Under the pieces are notes generated by a model. It was not told where the DNA came from, did no database searches, and saw only the letters and a list, made by a program, of their open reading frames with translations. Below are positions 1-8,176 of a stretch of DNA of 64,000 bases, piece by piece. The number at the start of each line of letters is the position of its first letter. Position 1 is the stretch's first letter. The position numbers and the translations under genes were made by a program. This DNA is from DASXAI01 sp963728985 (lineage in GTDB: Bacteria > Actinomycetota > Acidimicrobiia > Acidimicrobiales > Ilumatobacteraceae), in the NCBI GenBank assembly GCA_963728985.1, contig CAVSME010000006.1, forward strand, positions 558,001-622,000, in the 5' to 3' direction.

Positions 1-387
1 CTCGCTCATGGGCGCGCCGATGGCGCTCATCTCCGGCTCCAGGTAGCCGGCACCGATGCCGAGGAGCAGGCGGCCGTTGCTCAGCACGTCGAGGCTGGCC
101 GCCTGCTTGGCCAGCACCAGCGGGTTGCGCTGGGGGAGGATGATGATGCCCGTCCCGAGCAGCACACGCCCGGTAGCGGCGGCGACGAAGCCCAGGTGCA
201 CGAGCGGGTCGAGGATCGGGTCGGTGGGCTGCATCGGGGCAGGGGCCACGTGGGGGCTGGGCAGCACCACGTGCTCGCCGGCCCACACCGAGTCGAAGCC
301 GAGCTCCTCGGCCAGGCGGGCCAGGCGCATGGTGTCGTCGGGGCGGTAGGTCGAGGACGCGTTCAGTCCGAAGACGCCGAGTTGCAT
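1..387 (-). CDS. LLM-class F420-dependent oxidoreductase, N-terminal part (runs off the window)
   Basis: I translated the minus strand from the ATG at 387. The first 129 residues open with MQLGVFGLNASSTYRPDDT and continue through LARLAEELGFDSVWAGEHVV, a LLGTGIIILPQRNPL segment and LSNGRLLLGIGAGY, which is the N-terminal half of a luciferase-like TIM barrel. Enzymes of this family usually transfer hydride with coenzyme F420; the substrate cannot be told. The C-terminus lies beyond position 1. There is no ribosome binding site. A TACGGT box on the minus strand (396-401) ends 8 nt before the ATG, so the mRNA is probably leaderless. A long palindrome (408-473) separates it from the upstream QueA-like gene. 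Confidence 0.85.
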   Translation of the reverse strand, partial: MQLGVFGLNASSTYRPDDTMRLARLAEELGFDSVWAGEHVVLPSPHVAPAPMQPTDPILDPLVHLGFVAAATGRVLLGTGIIILPQRNPLVLAKQAASLDVLSNGRLLLGIGAGYLEPEMSAIGAPMSE

Positions 388-407
388 GGCCCGGCACCGT
401 AACCGTG

Positions 408-473
408 CCCAAAAGGCTTCTGGGCATCCACCTGCACCGGCCAGGTGCCGCTGGATGCCCAGAACCGTTTTGG
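408..473. terminator. Long imperfect palindrome between the QueA-like gene and the partial LLM gene
   Basis: TTCTGGGCATCCA (418-430) pairs perfectly with TGGATGCCCAGAA (452-464). Inside it CACCTG (429-434) can pair with CAGGTG (442-447), and outside it CCAAAA (409-414) can pair with TTTTGG (468-473). The dyad starts one base after the stop of the minus-strand QueA-like gene. The position and the T-rich flank fit an intrinsic terminator for that operon. Confidence 0.7.
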
Positions 474-1529
474 TCAGGGAAGCAACAGATGGCTGTCGCC
501 GAACTCGTGCCAGTGGTAGCCGGCGGCGAGGGCGGCGGCGTAGGCCCGCTCGAGGGGGCAGCGGCCGGCGACCGCCTCCAGCATGAGCAGATGCGACGCC
601 TGCGGCTCGTGCCAGCCGGTGATCAGTCCGTCGACCGCCCGCACGCCGCGCTCGGGGGTGATGACCAGCTCGGTCCAGCCGTCGCCGGGGTGGGCGTGGC
701 CCCCGTCGTCGGTGACCGTCTCCAGCGCCCGCACCACGGTGGTCCCCACCGCGATCACTCGATGGCCGGCGGCGTGGGTGGCGTTGACCCGCTCGGCCGT
801 CTCGGCCGGCACCCGGTAGTGCTCGGGGTAGGGCAGCTCATGGCCTTCCAGCGACGAGACCCCGGTGTGCAGCAGCAGCGGCGTGACGCCCACGCCCCCA
901 GCGACGAGCGACGTGATGACCTCGGGGGTGAACGGACGGCCGGCGGACGGCATCTCGGCGCTGCCCGCCTCGGTGGCGTAGACGGTCTGGTACGCCGACA
1001 GCGGCCAGTCCTGCCCGACGTAGCTGTAGCGAATGGCCCGGCCGTGGCGCTCCAGGTACGGAGCCAGTGGCGTGGCACCGTCGAGGGTGGCCACCCAGAG
1101 GCGGGTCGATCCCGTGAAGCGGGCGTGCAGGTGGGCGCGGGCACCACCCGTCACCGCCAGGGTGGTCCCGGCGAGGTCGCCGTCGAACGGCTCGGTGCTG
1201 CCGTTGGGCAGCCGGCGCCGCGCCTCCACGAGCCACAGGCCGGCGGGCAGCTCGGTCGAGACGTGGAGCACGAACTGCTCGCCGGCGCCCGTCGTGGCGT
1301 CGATGGCGGCGGCCCGGGTGCCCGATGTGTTCACCACGACGAGGTCGCCGGGCTGGAGGAAGCGGGCGAGGTCGTGGAAGCGGGCGTGGACGGGTTCGTC
1401 GCACCCTGACGAGACGAGCAGCCGCACGTCGTCACGGCGCACCCCCCGGGCCTCGGGCGGCTCGTGGGCCTCGAGCTCGGGCGGGAGGACGAAGTCCAGG
1501 CCCGGGCGGTCGATCGTGGCCGGGCTCAT
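474..1529 (-). CDS. queA: QueA-like S-adenosylmethionine:tRNA ribosyltransferase-isomerase
   Basis: The 351-residue protein has QueA family signatures: an N-terminal FVLPPELEAHEPPEARG, then LQPGDLVVVNTSGTRAAA, YQTVYATEAGSAEMPSAGR, GVTPLLLHTGVSSLEGHE and VIAVGTTVVRALE. QueA moves the ribosyl part of SAM onto preQ1 in tRNA during queuosine synthesis. Two things are unusual. The segment that reads HxxH-like in proteobacterial QueA is GHELPYPEHYRVP here, and no other queuosine gene (tgt, queG, queC-F) is in the window. The start ATG overlaps the stop of the upstream SDR by 4 nt (ATGA), so the two are translationally coupled. Actinobacterial QueA homologues of this length are known, but I cannot say whether the substrate is preQ1-tRNA. 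Confidence 0.8.
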   Translation of the reverse strand: MSPATIDRPGLDFVLPPELEAHEPPEARGVRRDDVRLLVSSGCDEPVHARFHDLARFLQPGDLVVVNTSGTRAAAIDATTGAGEQFVLHVSTELPAGLWLVEARRRLPNGSTEPFDGDLAGTTLAVTGGARAHLHARFTGSTRLWVATLDGATPLAPYLERHGRAIRYSYVGQDWPLSAYQTVYATEAGSAEMPSAGRPFTPEVITSLVAGGVGVTPLLLHTGVSSLEGHELPYPEHYRVPAETAERVNATHAAGHRVIAVGTTVVRALETVTDDGGHAHPGDGWTELVITPERGVRAVDGLITGWHEPQASHLLMLEAVAGRCPLERAYAAALAAGYHWHEFGDSHLLLP

Positions 1530-2203
1530 GGCGCGACCGCCCTGGCGGCGTAGCGCCCGCTCGGGCGGTCACCCTCGATCAGCTCCAGCAGGCCGGGGAC
1601 GCTGTCGCCGGGAGGCGGCCGGTCGGAGATGTCCTCGCCCGGGAAGGCATCCTGGTGCATGTCGGTGCGCATGTCGCCGGGGTCCACCCAGTAGACGCGC
1701 ACATCGGGCTCCTCGGCAGCGAGGACGTTGGAGAGCTGCTCGAGGGCGGCCTTGGAGGAGCCGTACCCGCCCCAGTTCTCGTAGCCCTCGACGCCGGCGT
1801 CCGACGTGATGTTGACGATGCGGCCACCGCCGCGGCGCAAGGACGGCAGCGCCGCCTGCACCAGGGCCAGCGGCGCCACCACGTTCACCTCGAGGGTGTG
1901 GCGGAAGGTGTCGAGCGGGAGGGTGTCGAGCCGGGGGAGCGGGCTGGCGCCCAGGGTGCTGGCGTTGTTGACGACGAGATCGATGCCGCCGAGGCGCTCG
2001 GCGGCCGCGACCAGATCGGCGCGGTGGGCCGGGTCGGCGACGTCGCCGGCGATGGCAACGGCGCCGGGCAGGTCGGCCACGGCGGCGGCCAGGGCGGCCG
2101 GATCGCGGGCATCGATCACGAGGCACCAGCCCCGTTCGGCCAGTGCGCCGGCCAGGGCTCGGCCCAGACCTTTCGACGCTCCGGTGAGGATGGCGACGGG
2201 CAT
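1526..2203 (-). CDS. Short-chain dehydrogenase/reductase (SDR)
   Basis: The product has 225 residues, with the Rossmann motif TGASKGLG near residues 6-13, VNNAST in mid-protein and the active-site pattern YGSSK after INITSDAG. This is the classical SDR layout, using NAD(P)H; the substrate is unknown. I start it at the ATG at 2203 rather than the in-frame GTG at 2212, because a strong AAGGAGGT ribosome binding site (2211-2218) lies about 8 nt before the ATG and overlaps the GTG. It is one of the few genes here with a textbook Shine-Dalgarno. It is coupled to the QueA-like gene by a 4-nt overlap. A family-B repeat lies upstream. Confidence 0.88.
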   Translation of the reverse strand: MPVAILTGASKGLGRALAGALAERGWCLVIDARDPAALAAAVADLPGAVAIAGDVADPAHRADLVAAAERLGGIDLVVNNASTLGASPLPRLDTLPLDTFRHTLEVNVVAPLALVQAALPSLRRGGGRIVNITSDAGVEGYENWGGYGSSKAALEQLSNVLAAEEPDVRVYWVDPGDMRTDMHQDAFPGEDISDRPPPGDSVPGLLELIEGDRPSGRYAARAVAP

Positions 2204-2258
2204 GGTGCGCACCTCCTTGTGCTGCTAGCCAAACTTAACACAAGGGAGGCCTTCGGTT

Positions 2259-2372
2259 ATTCCGAGTCTTCGTCGCCTTCGTCCGCTCCGCTTCCGCCGG
2301 CTCCTGACTCGCTGCGCTGCGGACAATCCCGCTGACGCCTGCCCCTGGCGCCGCGCTGCGGCGCCACGCACC
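2259..2372. repeat. Intergenic repeat, family B, copy 1 (short form)
   Basis: From TTCCGAGTCTTCGTCG the element runs through GGCTCCTGACTCGCTG, then GGACAATCCCGC and GACGCCTGCCCCTG, and ends in a perfect hairpin: GGCGCCGC (2347-2354), loop GCT, GCGGCGCC (2358-2365). The same order of blocks recurs at 28.1 kb and, interrupted by extra sequence, at 59.6-59.7 kb. Partial versions lie at 10.1 kb and 55.1-55.3 kb. It sits between the stop of the membrane protein at 2387 and the SDR start, so the hairpin may also end transcription. Confidence 0.75.
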
Positions 2373-2386
2373 GCCACGCTTGAGCA

Positions 2387-2887
2387 CTACCAGCGGCGGA
2401 GGGCGGCGAGAGCGATCACGGCGAGGGCGGCGGCGGTGCCGGCGGCCACCGGCAGCGCGCCGCCGGGCGCCGGCAACCCGGCGGCGGCCAGCACCCCGGC
2501 ACTCACGACGGCCGAGCCCCCAGCTACCCCGGCCAGCGCTGTGGCCCGCCGGGCCGCCACCGCCTTGCTCTCCGGCACGATCGAGCGGCGGTCGATGGCC
2601 CATCCCGCCAGCTCGCCCGTGACCACCAGCAGCGTGGTCGCCACGACGATGGCCCCCGTGGCGGCGTGGCCGTCGATGGCGGCGATGGCAATGGGCCAGG
2701 CGAGGCCGACCATCGCCCCGACCAGCAGCACCGGGCGCCACACGAGCGTCGCCACCAGCACCAGCCACCCGGCCCCGCCGAGCTGGATGGCCAACGGCGC
2801 CAGCCGCCCGGGGGTGGCGGTCACGCCCGCCGCCGCGGCGAGGGCCGCGACCACGAGCGCGGCGGCGACGACCACCGGCCGCTTCAT
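2387..2887 (-). CDS. Small hydrophobic membrane protein of the MoxR/DUF58 cluster
   Basis: The 166-residue, Ala/Val-rich protein starts MKRPVVVAAALVVAALAAAA and has about five hydrophobic stretches separated by short loops such as AIDRRSIVPESK. I do not recognise a named family. The ATG at 2887 overlaps the stop of the DUF58 gene (ATGA), which fixes the start and makes it the last gene of a five-gene overlapping operon. Similar clusters usually include a transglutaminase-like membrane protein, but no catalytic Cys-His-Asp domain is visible here, so this is at most a membrane partner. Confidence 0.7.
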   Translation of the reverse strand: MKRPVVVAAALVVAALAAAAGVTATPGRLAPLAIQLGGAGWLVLVATLVWRPVLLVGAMVGLAWPIAIAAIDGHAATGAIVVATTLLVVTGELAGWAIDRRSIVPESKAVAARRATALAGVAGGSAVVSAGVLAAAGLPAPGGALPVAAGTAAALAVIALAALRRW

Positions 2888-4176
2888 CGGACACCGGCGT
2901 GCTGCCGGCGCACGCGCGCCAGCCGTTCGAGGACCAGCGCCGGCTCGTCGTCGGCCGGCCACGGCACGACCGGGATGCCGACCGCGGCCAGGGCCCGCCG
3001 CCGGCGTTCCAGCTCCATGCCCCACAGGCGGAGCGCGGCGGCGGCCTCGGCGGTTGCCGGCGCCATGACGGCCAGCTGATCGGCGACGTCGACCTCCACG
3101 GCCGCCACCTCGAGCCCCCGGCGCCGCAGATCGGCGAGGGCCACCACCATCCGGCTGTCATGCAGCGGGGTGACGCCCACCACCAGCGCGCCCGACGGGA
3201 TCGCCACGCCGGGGAGGTAGCGCACGGACCGCTGCGCCTCCGTCCACGCTGCACGGGTGGCCAGCAGGCGATCGCAGAAGGCGAGGAGCGCCCGCTCGCC
3301 CCCACCCGGCGCGATCCAGGCGGGGTAGCCGCCGAACGTCACCAGCCCGACGCGGTCGTGCGCCGCCAGGTGGGCGGTGGCCAGCACCCACGCCGCCCGG
3401 ACGGCCCGCACCAGGGCCACGGCGTTGCCCTCGCGGTCGTCGGCGAACGTGTCGACGATGAGGACGAGGTCGGCGGAGCGCTCGGGGTGGCGCTGATTGA
3501 CCCAGATGCCGCTGCGGCGGGCGCTCACGGACCAGTTCACGGCGCGCAGGCGATCGCCCGGCGCGTACGGGCGGACCTCGGCGAACTCCAGGCCGTCGCC
3601 CCGGATGCGGGCGAGGTGGCTGCCGGCGATGGCGCGGGGTTCCGCTGCCCGCAGCAGGGCCCGCGTCCAGGCCGGACCGGGCAGCACCCGCACGGTGGCG
3701 GCGCCGCTGACCCGCCCTTCCCACCGCACCAGCCCGAGAGGACCGTGCACCCGCACCCACACCGGTCCCACGGTGGCCAGGCCCCACGTCTCGGGCCGGA
3801 TGCGCAGCGGCTGCGGGTTCGCCAGCTCGCTGGCCGACCCGCTCCACGCCAGGACACCGTGACTGGGTTGCTCGACCGCCGCCGCGCCCTTCACGACCAC
3901 GAGCACCTCGACCATGCCGGCGGCCGGCGTCGTCGTGACGGTGAGCGATCCGGCGATGACGTCGCCTTCGATGACGCGGTCGGCGTCGAGCTGGAGATCG
4001 GCGACCACGGTCGGCGCTTCGGCCAGGACCACGCCGGCCAGGAGCAGCAGCGCGAAGGGGGCGGCCACGGCGGCGAGTTCCGCGCGGCCGGTCAGGACCG
4101 CACCGAAGAGGCCCAGGACGGTGAGGGTGGCGTAGGCGACGACGCGCGGCGTGCCCGAGCGGGCGAGCGCCGTCAC
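2884..4176 (-). CDS. DUF58 domain protein, partner of MoxR
   Basis: The protein is 430 residues. Two hydrophobic helices lie in the first 55 residues (VVAYATLTVLGLFGAVLTG and AAPFALLLLAGVVL), followed by a beta-rich region and the DUF58 core around YAPGDRLRAVNWSVSARR and NQRHPERSADLVLIVDTFAD. That core resembles a von Willebrand A fold with a partial metal site (D-T-F). DUF58 proteins work with MoxR ATPases and are thought to help mature or assemble envelope proteins; the client is unknown. It starts with GTG at 4176 inside the moxR stop (GTGA overlap) and ends in a 4-nt overlap with the next gene. Confidence 0.85.
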   Translation of the reverse strand: MTALARSGTPRVVAYATLTVLGLFGAVLTGRAELAAVAAPFALLLLAGVVLAEAPTVVADLQLDADRVIEGDVIAGSLTVTTTPAAGMVEVLVVVKGAAAVEQPSHGVLAWSGSASELANPQPLRIRPETWGLATVGPVWVRVHGPLGLVRWEGRVSGAATVRVLPGPAWTRALLRAAEPRAIAGSHLARIRGDGLEFAEVRPYAPGDRLRAVNWSVSARRSGIWVNQRHPERSADLVLIVDTFADDREGNAVALVRAVRAAWVLATAHLAAHDRVGLVTFGGYPAWIAPGGGERALLAFCDRLLATRAAWTEAQRSVRYLPGVAIPSGALVVGVTPLHDSRMVVALADLRRRGLEVAAVEVDVADQLAVMAPATAEAAAALRLWGMELERRRRALAAVGIPVVPWPADDEPALVLERLARVRRQHAGVR

Positions 4177-5144
4177 GTCACCGAGGGCGCAGGGACGTCA
4201 CCGAGGATGCGAGCGAGGATCTGCTCGGGCGCCACCCGCCGCACCCACTGCTCGCTGGCCACCACGAGGCGATGGCCGAGGGCGGGAAGGGCGACGGCCT
4301 TGACGTCGTCCGGCGTCACGAAGTCACGGCCCCGGAGCACGGCGTGGGCCCGGGCCAGCTTCACCACCGCCAGCGTGCCGCGCGGGCTGGCCCCCACCTG
4401 CAGGGCGCTGTCCTGGCGGGTGGCGTCGGCGATGGCGACGACGTAGCGCCCCACCGGCTCGCCCACGTGCACGGCCTCCAGCGAGCGCTGGAGGGCCACC
4501 AGCTCCTCGGCGGTGGTGACGGCCCGCAACACCACGTCATCGGTGCCCCGGTCGAGGCGGCGGGCGACGAGGTCCCACTCGTCGTCGGGGGATGGGTAGC
4601 CGACGGTCGTGCGCAGGAGGAAACGGTCGAGCTGCGCCTCCGGAAGGGGGTAGGTGCCCTCGTACTCGATCGGGTTCTGCGTGGCCACGACGATGAACGG
4701 CCTCGGCAGGTGGTGGGTGACGCCGTCCGCCGTGACCTGGCGCTCCTGCATCGCCTCGAGGAGGGCGGCCTGGGTCTTGGCCGGCGCCCGGTTCACCTCG
4801 TCGGCGAGGACGAGGTTGGCGAAGATGGGCCCCGGCCGGAACACCACGTCGCGCCCGAGCGGATCCAGCACGACCGCCCCGGTGATGTCGGCGGGCAGGA
4901 GGTCGGGGGTGAACTGGACGCGAGCGAACGTCAGGCCGGTCACCGCCGCCAGCGAGCGGGCGATGAGCGTCTTGGCCACGCCCGGCAGGTCGTCGAGGAG
5001 CACGTGGCCGTCGGCCAGCAGGCCGAGCAGCACCAGTTCGAGCACGGCCCGCTTCCCGACGATGGCCCGCTCCAGCTCGTCGAGCACGGCCCCGGTCCGT
5101 TCGGCGGTGGCGGCCAGGCTCGCCGTGGTGGCACCGTCGGTCAC
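4173..5144 (-). CDS. moxR: MoxR-family AAA+ ATPase
   Basis: The 323-residue ATPase has the MoxR Walker A variant DDLPGVAKTLIA (residues 51-62), the MoxR segment FARVQFTPDLLPADITG, Walker B LVLADEVNRA (111-120), AKTQAALLEAMQERQVT and the sensor region VATQNPIEYEGTYPLPEAQ. MoxR proteins are cytoplasmic chaperone-like ATPases that act on DUF58/VWA partners encoded beside them, as here. I chose the GTG at 5144 because it overlaps the stop of the preceding gene (GTGA) and gives a normal-length protein; the longer reading frame adds only an Arg-rich shadow. Confidence 0.92.
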   Translation of the reverse strand: MTDGATTASLAATAERTGAVLDELERAIVGKRAVLELVLLGLLADGHVLLDDLPGVAKTLIARSLAAVTGLTFARVQFTPDLLPADITGAVVLDPLGRDVVFRPGPIFANLVLADEVNRAPAKTQAALLEAMQERQVTADGVTHHLPRPFIVVATQNPIEYEGTYPLPEAQLDRFLLRTTVGYPSPDDEWDLVARRLDRGTDDVVLRAVTTAEELVALQRSLEAVHVGEPVGRYVVAIADATRQDSALQVGASPRGTLAVVKLARAHAVLRGRDFVTPDDVKAVALPALGHRLVVASEQWVRRVAPEQILARILGDVPAPSVT

Positions 5145-5629
5145 AGCTGCCCCAGCGCGGCGACCAGCCCGCCGACGTCGAGGCCGGTGGGCTCGCCGGC
5201 GAGCGCGGCCCACAGGTCCGGACCGCACAGCGCCGCCGCTCGGGCGGGATCGGCGTCGATGTCGACACCGTGGCGGTCAGCGAGGCGGCCCGCCGCGATG
5301 CGTCGGCACGAGCGGCGCAGGGCTCCCGGCACGACACCGGCGTTGCGCTCGGCGCCGGCCGCCATGGCCCGCACCTCGACGGCCAGGCGGTCGAGCTCGC
5401 CGGGCCACTCGGGCCGGCGGCGGCGGAGCTTGGCCGGTTCGAACGGCGACGGCGCAGGCGCCGGGGCACTGCGGCGGGTCCGCTCGATGAGGGCGACCGC
5501 GACCGTGGCGGCCAGCGCGAAGAGGGCCAGGCGCAAGACGGTCGAGCGGTACTGCGGCGACACGACGGTGGCGACGAACGAGCCGACGACGATCGCGGCG
5601 ACGGCCTTGACGTAGGGGCCGAACCTCAT
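5141..5629 (-). CDS. Membrane protein of the MoxR/DUF58 cluster, unknown family
   Basis: The protein is 162 residues. The first 47 form two membrane helices (VKAVAAIVVGSFVATVV and LRLALFALAATVAVALI). A Pro/Ala linker and a soluble helical domain rich in Arg and Ala follow, containing two Cys (SCRR and ALCGPDLW). I recognise no domain. It overlaps the DUF4129 gene by 4 nt (ATGA) at its start and moxR by 4 nt (GTGA) at its end, so it is co-translated with them. It is probably an accessory membrane subunit of the MoxR system. Confidence 0.72.
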   Translation of the reverse strand: MRFGPYVKAVAAIVVGSFVATVVSPQYRSTVLRLALFALAATVAVALIERTRRSAPAPAPSPFEPAKLRRRRPEWPGELDRLAVEVRAMAAGAERNAGVVPGALRRSCRRIAAGRLADRHGVDIDADPARAAALCGPDLWAALAGEPTGLDVGGLVAALGQL

Positions 5630-6510
5630 CGGGTCGCCTCACCGGTGGGCACCAGCGTGAGCAACGAGTCGCGTGCGGCGCGGAAGGCGTCGATGGCGGC
5701 CTGTTTGTGGGCGGCGGTCAGGGGGTGCTCGCTGAAGCGGGCCTCGGCGAACAGTGCCACCAGCGTGCGCAGCGGCGCCGGCGGCACTCGGAGCTGTTCG
5801 AGCACGCGGCGCAGGTGCTCCTCGGGCGCCTCCGCCGCGTGGCGGCCGAAGCCGGCGGCGTCGAGCCCGTCGAGGAGCCGGGCGTACGCGGCCACGATCG
5901 CCCGGCGCGGATCGGGCTCGGCTTCCAGGTCGGCCAGGGAGGCGGCGAAGGCCGAGCCGGCGGCCCGGCGCACCTCGTCGACGGGGCGCGGGCTGACCTC
6001 GGCGTCGAACGTGGGCCGCCGGCGGCGCGCCGCCCACGCCGCCGTCACCAGCGCCACGACGACGACCGTGCCCAGGAGCACCAGCGGCCACATCGGCCTG
6101 GTCGCCTCCGACGACGAGTCGGCCGCCACGGTCGTGGCCACCGCCTGCTGCGTGTCCTGCTCGTTCTGGTGATCGTCGCGCTGGCGGGCGAGGAGGGCGC
6201 CGGCCACGAACATGAGGGCGACCATCACGAGGATGGTGCGCAGGATCGATCGGCGCCCCCGGTACGAGGGCTTCCGGCCGGACCCGCTCGTGATGGCGGT
6301 GATCACGATGACCACGACGAGGAGCACGCCGGCGACGAGGACGGCGACCTCCAGCCCGGCCAGCAGCCGGTCGGGCAGGCCGGCGCGCCCGTCATCAGTG
6401 GGCGCCTTCAGCGGCGCGCCGTCGGCCGTCACGGCGACGACGGCGACCAGTGCGGCACCGGCCGCCAGCACGCCGAGCCCCCACGCCTGGCGCGGACGAA
6501 GCCTCCCCAC
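5626..6510 (-). CDS. DUF4129 domain membrane protein
   Basis: The 294-residue protein has four hydrophobic helices: near the N-terminus (GVLAAGAALVAVVAV), EVAVLVAGVLLVVVIVITAI, TILVMVALMFVAGALLA and WPLVLLGTVVVVALVTAAWA. The cytoplasmic C-terminal DUF4129 region contains AYARLLDGLDAAGFGRHAAE and EARFSEHPLTAAHKQAAIDA. DUF4129 usually occurs fused to or beside transglutaminase-like proteins in MoxR clusters; no transglutaminase is present here. I place the start at the GTG at 6510, 7 nt after a minus-strand TACCGT box (6518-6523), a leaderless arrangement shared with the divergent gene at 6535. It is the first gene of the operon running to 2387. Confidence 0.8.
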   Translation of the reverse strand: MGRLRPRQAWGLGVLAAGAALVAVVAVTADGAPLKAPTDDGRAGLPDRLLAGLEVAVLVAGVLLVVVIVITAITSGSGRKPSYRGRRSILRTILVMVALMFVAGALLARQRDDHQNEQDTQQAVATTVAADSSSEATRPMWPLVLLGTVVVVALVTAAWAARRRRPTFDAEVSPRPVDEVRRAAGSAFAASLADLEAEPDPRRAIVAAYARLLDGLDAAGFGRHAAEAPEEHLRRVLEQLRVPPAPLRTLVALFAEARFSEHPLTAAHKQAAIDAFRAARDSLLTLVPTGEATR

Positions 6511-6517
6511 CGGCCCG

Positions 6518-6527
6518 ACGGTAGCGT
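6518..6527. promoter_or_regulatory. Symmetric divergent promoter box (6510 minus / 6535 plus)
   Basis: ACGGTAGCGT holds TAGCGT on the plus strand (6522-6527), 7 nt before the ATG at 6535, and TACCGT on the minus strand (6518-6523), 7 nt before the GTG at 6510. The two boxes share the central TA. The whole gap between the genes is 24 bp, so both transcripts must be leaderless or nearly so. Confidence 0.7.
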
Positions 6528-6534
6528 CGCACGG

Positions 6535-8157
6535 ATGCTCGGGAACACCTACGACGCCATCGTCGTCGGCGGCGGCCACAACGGCCTCGTGGCGGCGTCG
6601 TACCTGGCCCGGGCGGGCAAGCGCACCGTCCTGCTCGAGCGGCGGCCGGTGGTCGGTGGGGCGGCGATCACCGAACAGCCCTGGGGACCGGGCTACAAGG
6701 TCACGATGCTCTCCTACGTGGTGAGCCTCCTGCCGCCCACGATCCTGCGCGACCTCCAGCTCGAACGGCACGGCTACCGCGTCCATCCTCAGGGCCCGTA
6801 CTTCGTGCCCTATCCCGACGGTCGCTCGCTGCAGCTGCCCGCCGACCCGGCCCGGCGGCGGGCCGAGATCGCCAAGTTCTCCGACAAGGACGCCGACGCC
6901 TACGAGCGGTGGGACGCGTGGCTGCACGGGCTGGCCGAGGTGCTGGGGCCGCTGCTGTCGGCGGTGCCCCCGAAGCTCGGCAGCCGAGCGCCGGCCGATG
7001 CCCGGGCCCAGGCGGCGCTCCTCTGGCGCCTGCGCAACGTGTTGTCCGTGCGCCGGGTGGCCGACGTGACCAAGCTGTTCACCATGTCGATCGCCGATCT
7101 CGTCGGCGAGTACTTCGAGTCGCCCGAGATGCAGGGCGTGCTGTCGGTGTCGGGCGTGATCGGCACGTGGGCCGGCCCCCGCTCGCCCGGCACCGCCTTC
7201 GTCATGGCCCACCACAAGGTGGGCGACGTGGGCGACGGCGAGCTCGGGTCGTGGGGCTTCCCCGAAGGCGGGATGGGGGGGCTCACCGCGGCCATGGCCA
7301 GCGCCGCGCGCTCGTTCGGGGTCGAGATCCGCACCGAAGCGGCCGTCGAGCACATCACCGTGCGCGACGGGGCGGTGACCGGTGTGGTGCTCGAAGGCGG
7401 CACCGAGCTCACGGCGCCGGTGGTGCTGACCACCGTCCATCCGAAGCTGGCCTTCCTCCAGATGCTCGACCGGCGGGACCTGCCCCCCGACTTCGTCGAC
7501 GACATCGAGCGCTGGCACACCCGGTCGGGCACGGTGAAGATCAACGTCGCCGTCGACCGGCTGCCCGGGTTCACGGCCAAACCCGGCTTCGACCCGGAGG
7601 TCCACGGAGGCACGATCGTGCTGGCCCGCAGCCTCGACGAGGTCGAGCGGGCGTTCCAGGACGCGGTGGCCGGCCGTCCCGCCGCCCGGCCCTTCGCCGA
7701 CATCTGCATCCCGTCGGTGCTCGATCGCACACTCGCCCCCGAAGGCCACCACATCGTGTCGATGTTCACGCAGTGGGTACCGCACGAGTGGGCGGCCGCC
7801 CCCCACACCTCCGAGCTGGAGGCCTACGCCGACACCGTCGTGGCGACGATGGAGGAGGTGGCGCCGGGGTTCACCGACTCGATCGTGCATCGCACGGTGA
7901 TCGGGCCCCACGCCATGGAGCACACGTACGGGCTCGTCGGCGGCAACATCTTCCACGGCGAGCTGTCGCCCAACCAGCTGTTCCACCTCCGCCCGGCGCC
8001 GGGCTGGGCCGACTTCCGCACGCCGGTGCGCGGTCTGTACCAGGGCGGCTCGGCCACCCACGGGGGCGGTGGCGTGACCGGCATCCCGGCGCTGAACGCC
8101 GTGCGCCAGATCGAGCACGACGAGCGGCGGCGGCGCTGGAGGCGCGGCCCGCGCTAG
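6535..8157 (+). CDS. FAD-dependent oxidoreductase, phytoene-desaturase/PYROXD2-like
   Basis: The protein has 540 residues. The N-terminal dinucleotide-binding motif is IVVGGGHNGLVAASYLARAG, followed by TVLLERRPVVGGAAITEQ; GFPEGGMGGLTAAMASAA lies in mid-protein, and the C-terminal FAD motif region reads GLYQGGSATHGGGGVTG. The layout and length match the PYROXD2-like branch of the carotenoid desaturase superfamily. No other carotenoid genes are nearby, so a carotenoid role is not supported, and the substrate is unknown. It starts at an ATG 7 nt after TAGCGT without a ribosome binding site. A methyltransferase follows 19 nt after its stop. Confidence 0.85.
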   Translation: MLGNTYDAIVVGGGHNGLVAASYLARAGKRTVLLERRPVVGGAAITEQPWGPGYKVTMLSYVVSLLPPTILRDLQLERHGYRVHPQGPYFVPYPDGRSLQLPADPARRRAEIAKFSDKDADAYERWDAWLHGLAEVLGPLLSAVPPKLGSRAPADARAQAALLWRLRNVLSVRRVADVTKLFTMSIADLVGEYFESPEMQGVLSVSGVIGTWAGPRSPGTAFVMAHHKVGDVGDGELGSWGFPEGGMGGLTAAMASAARSFGVEIRTEAAVEHITVRDGAVTGVVLEGGTELTAPVVLTTVHPKLAFLQMLDRRDLPPDFVDDIERWHTRSGTVKINVAVDRLPGFTAKPGFDPEVHGGTIVLARSLDEVERAFQDAVAGRPAARPFADICIPSVLDRTLAPEGHHIVSMFTQWVPHEWAAAPHTSELEAYADTVVATMEEVAPGFTDSIVHRTVIGPHAMEHTYGLVGGNIFHGELSPNQLFHLRPAPGWADFRTPVRGLYQGGSATHGGGGVTGIPALNAVRQIEHDERRRRWRRGPR

Positions 8158-8176
8158 CGGGTTAACGTCCGCACCG

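Noticed and set aside
405..1409. A 334-codon plus-strand open frame opposite the QueA-like gene
   Set aside because: It is Gly/Arg/His-rich without domains, and the opposite strand has the QueA-like gene; such shadows are common at this GC content.
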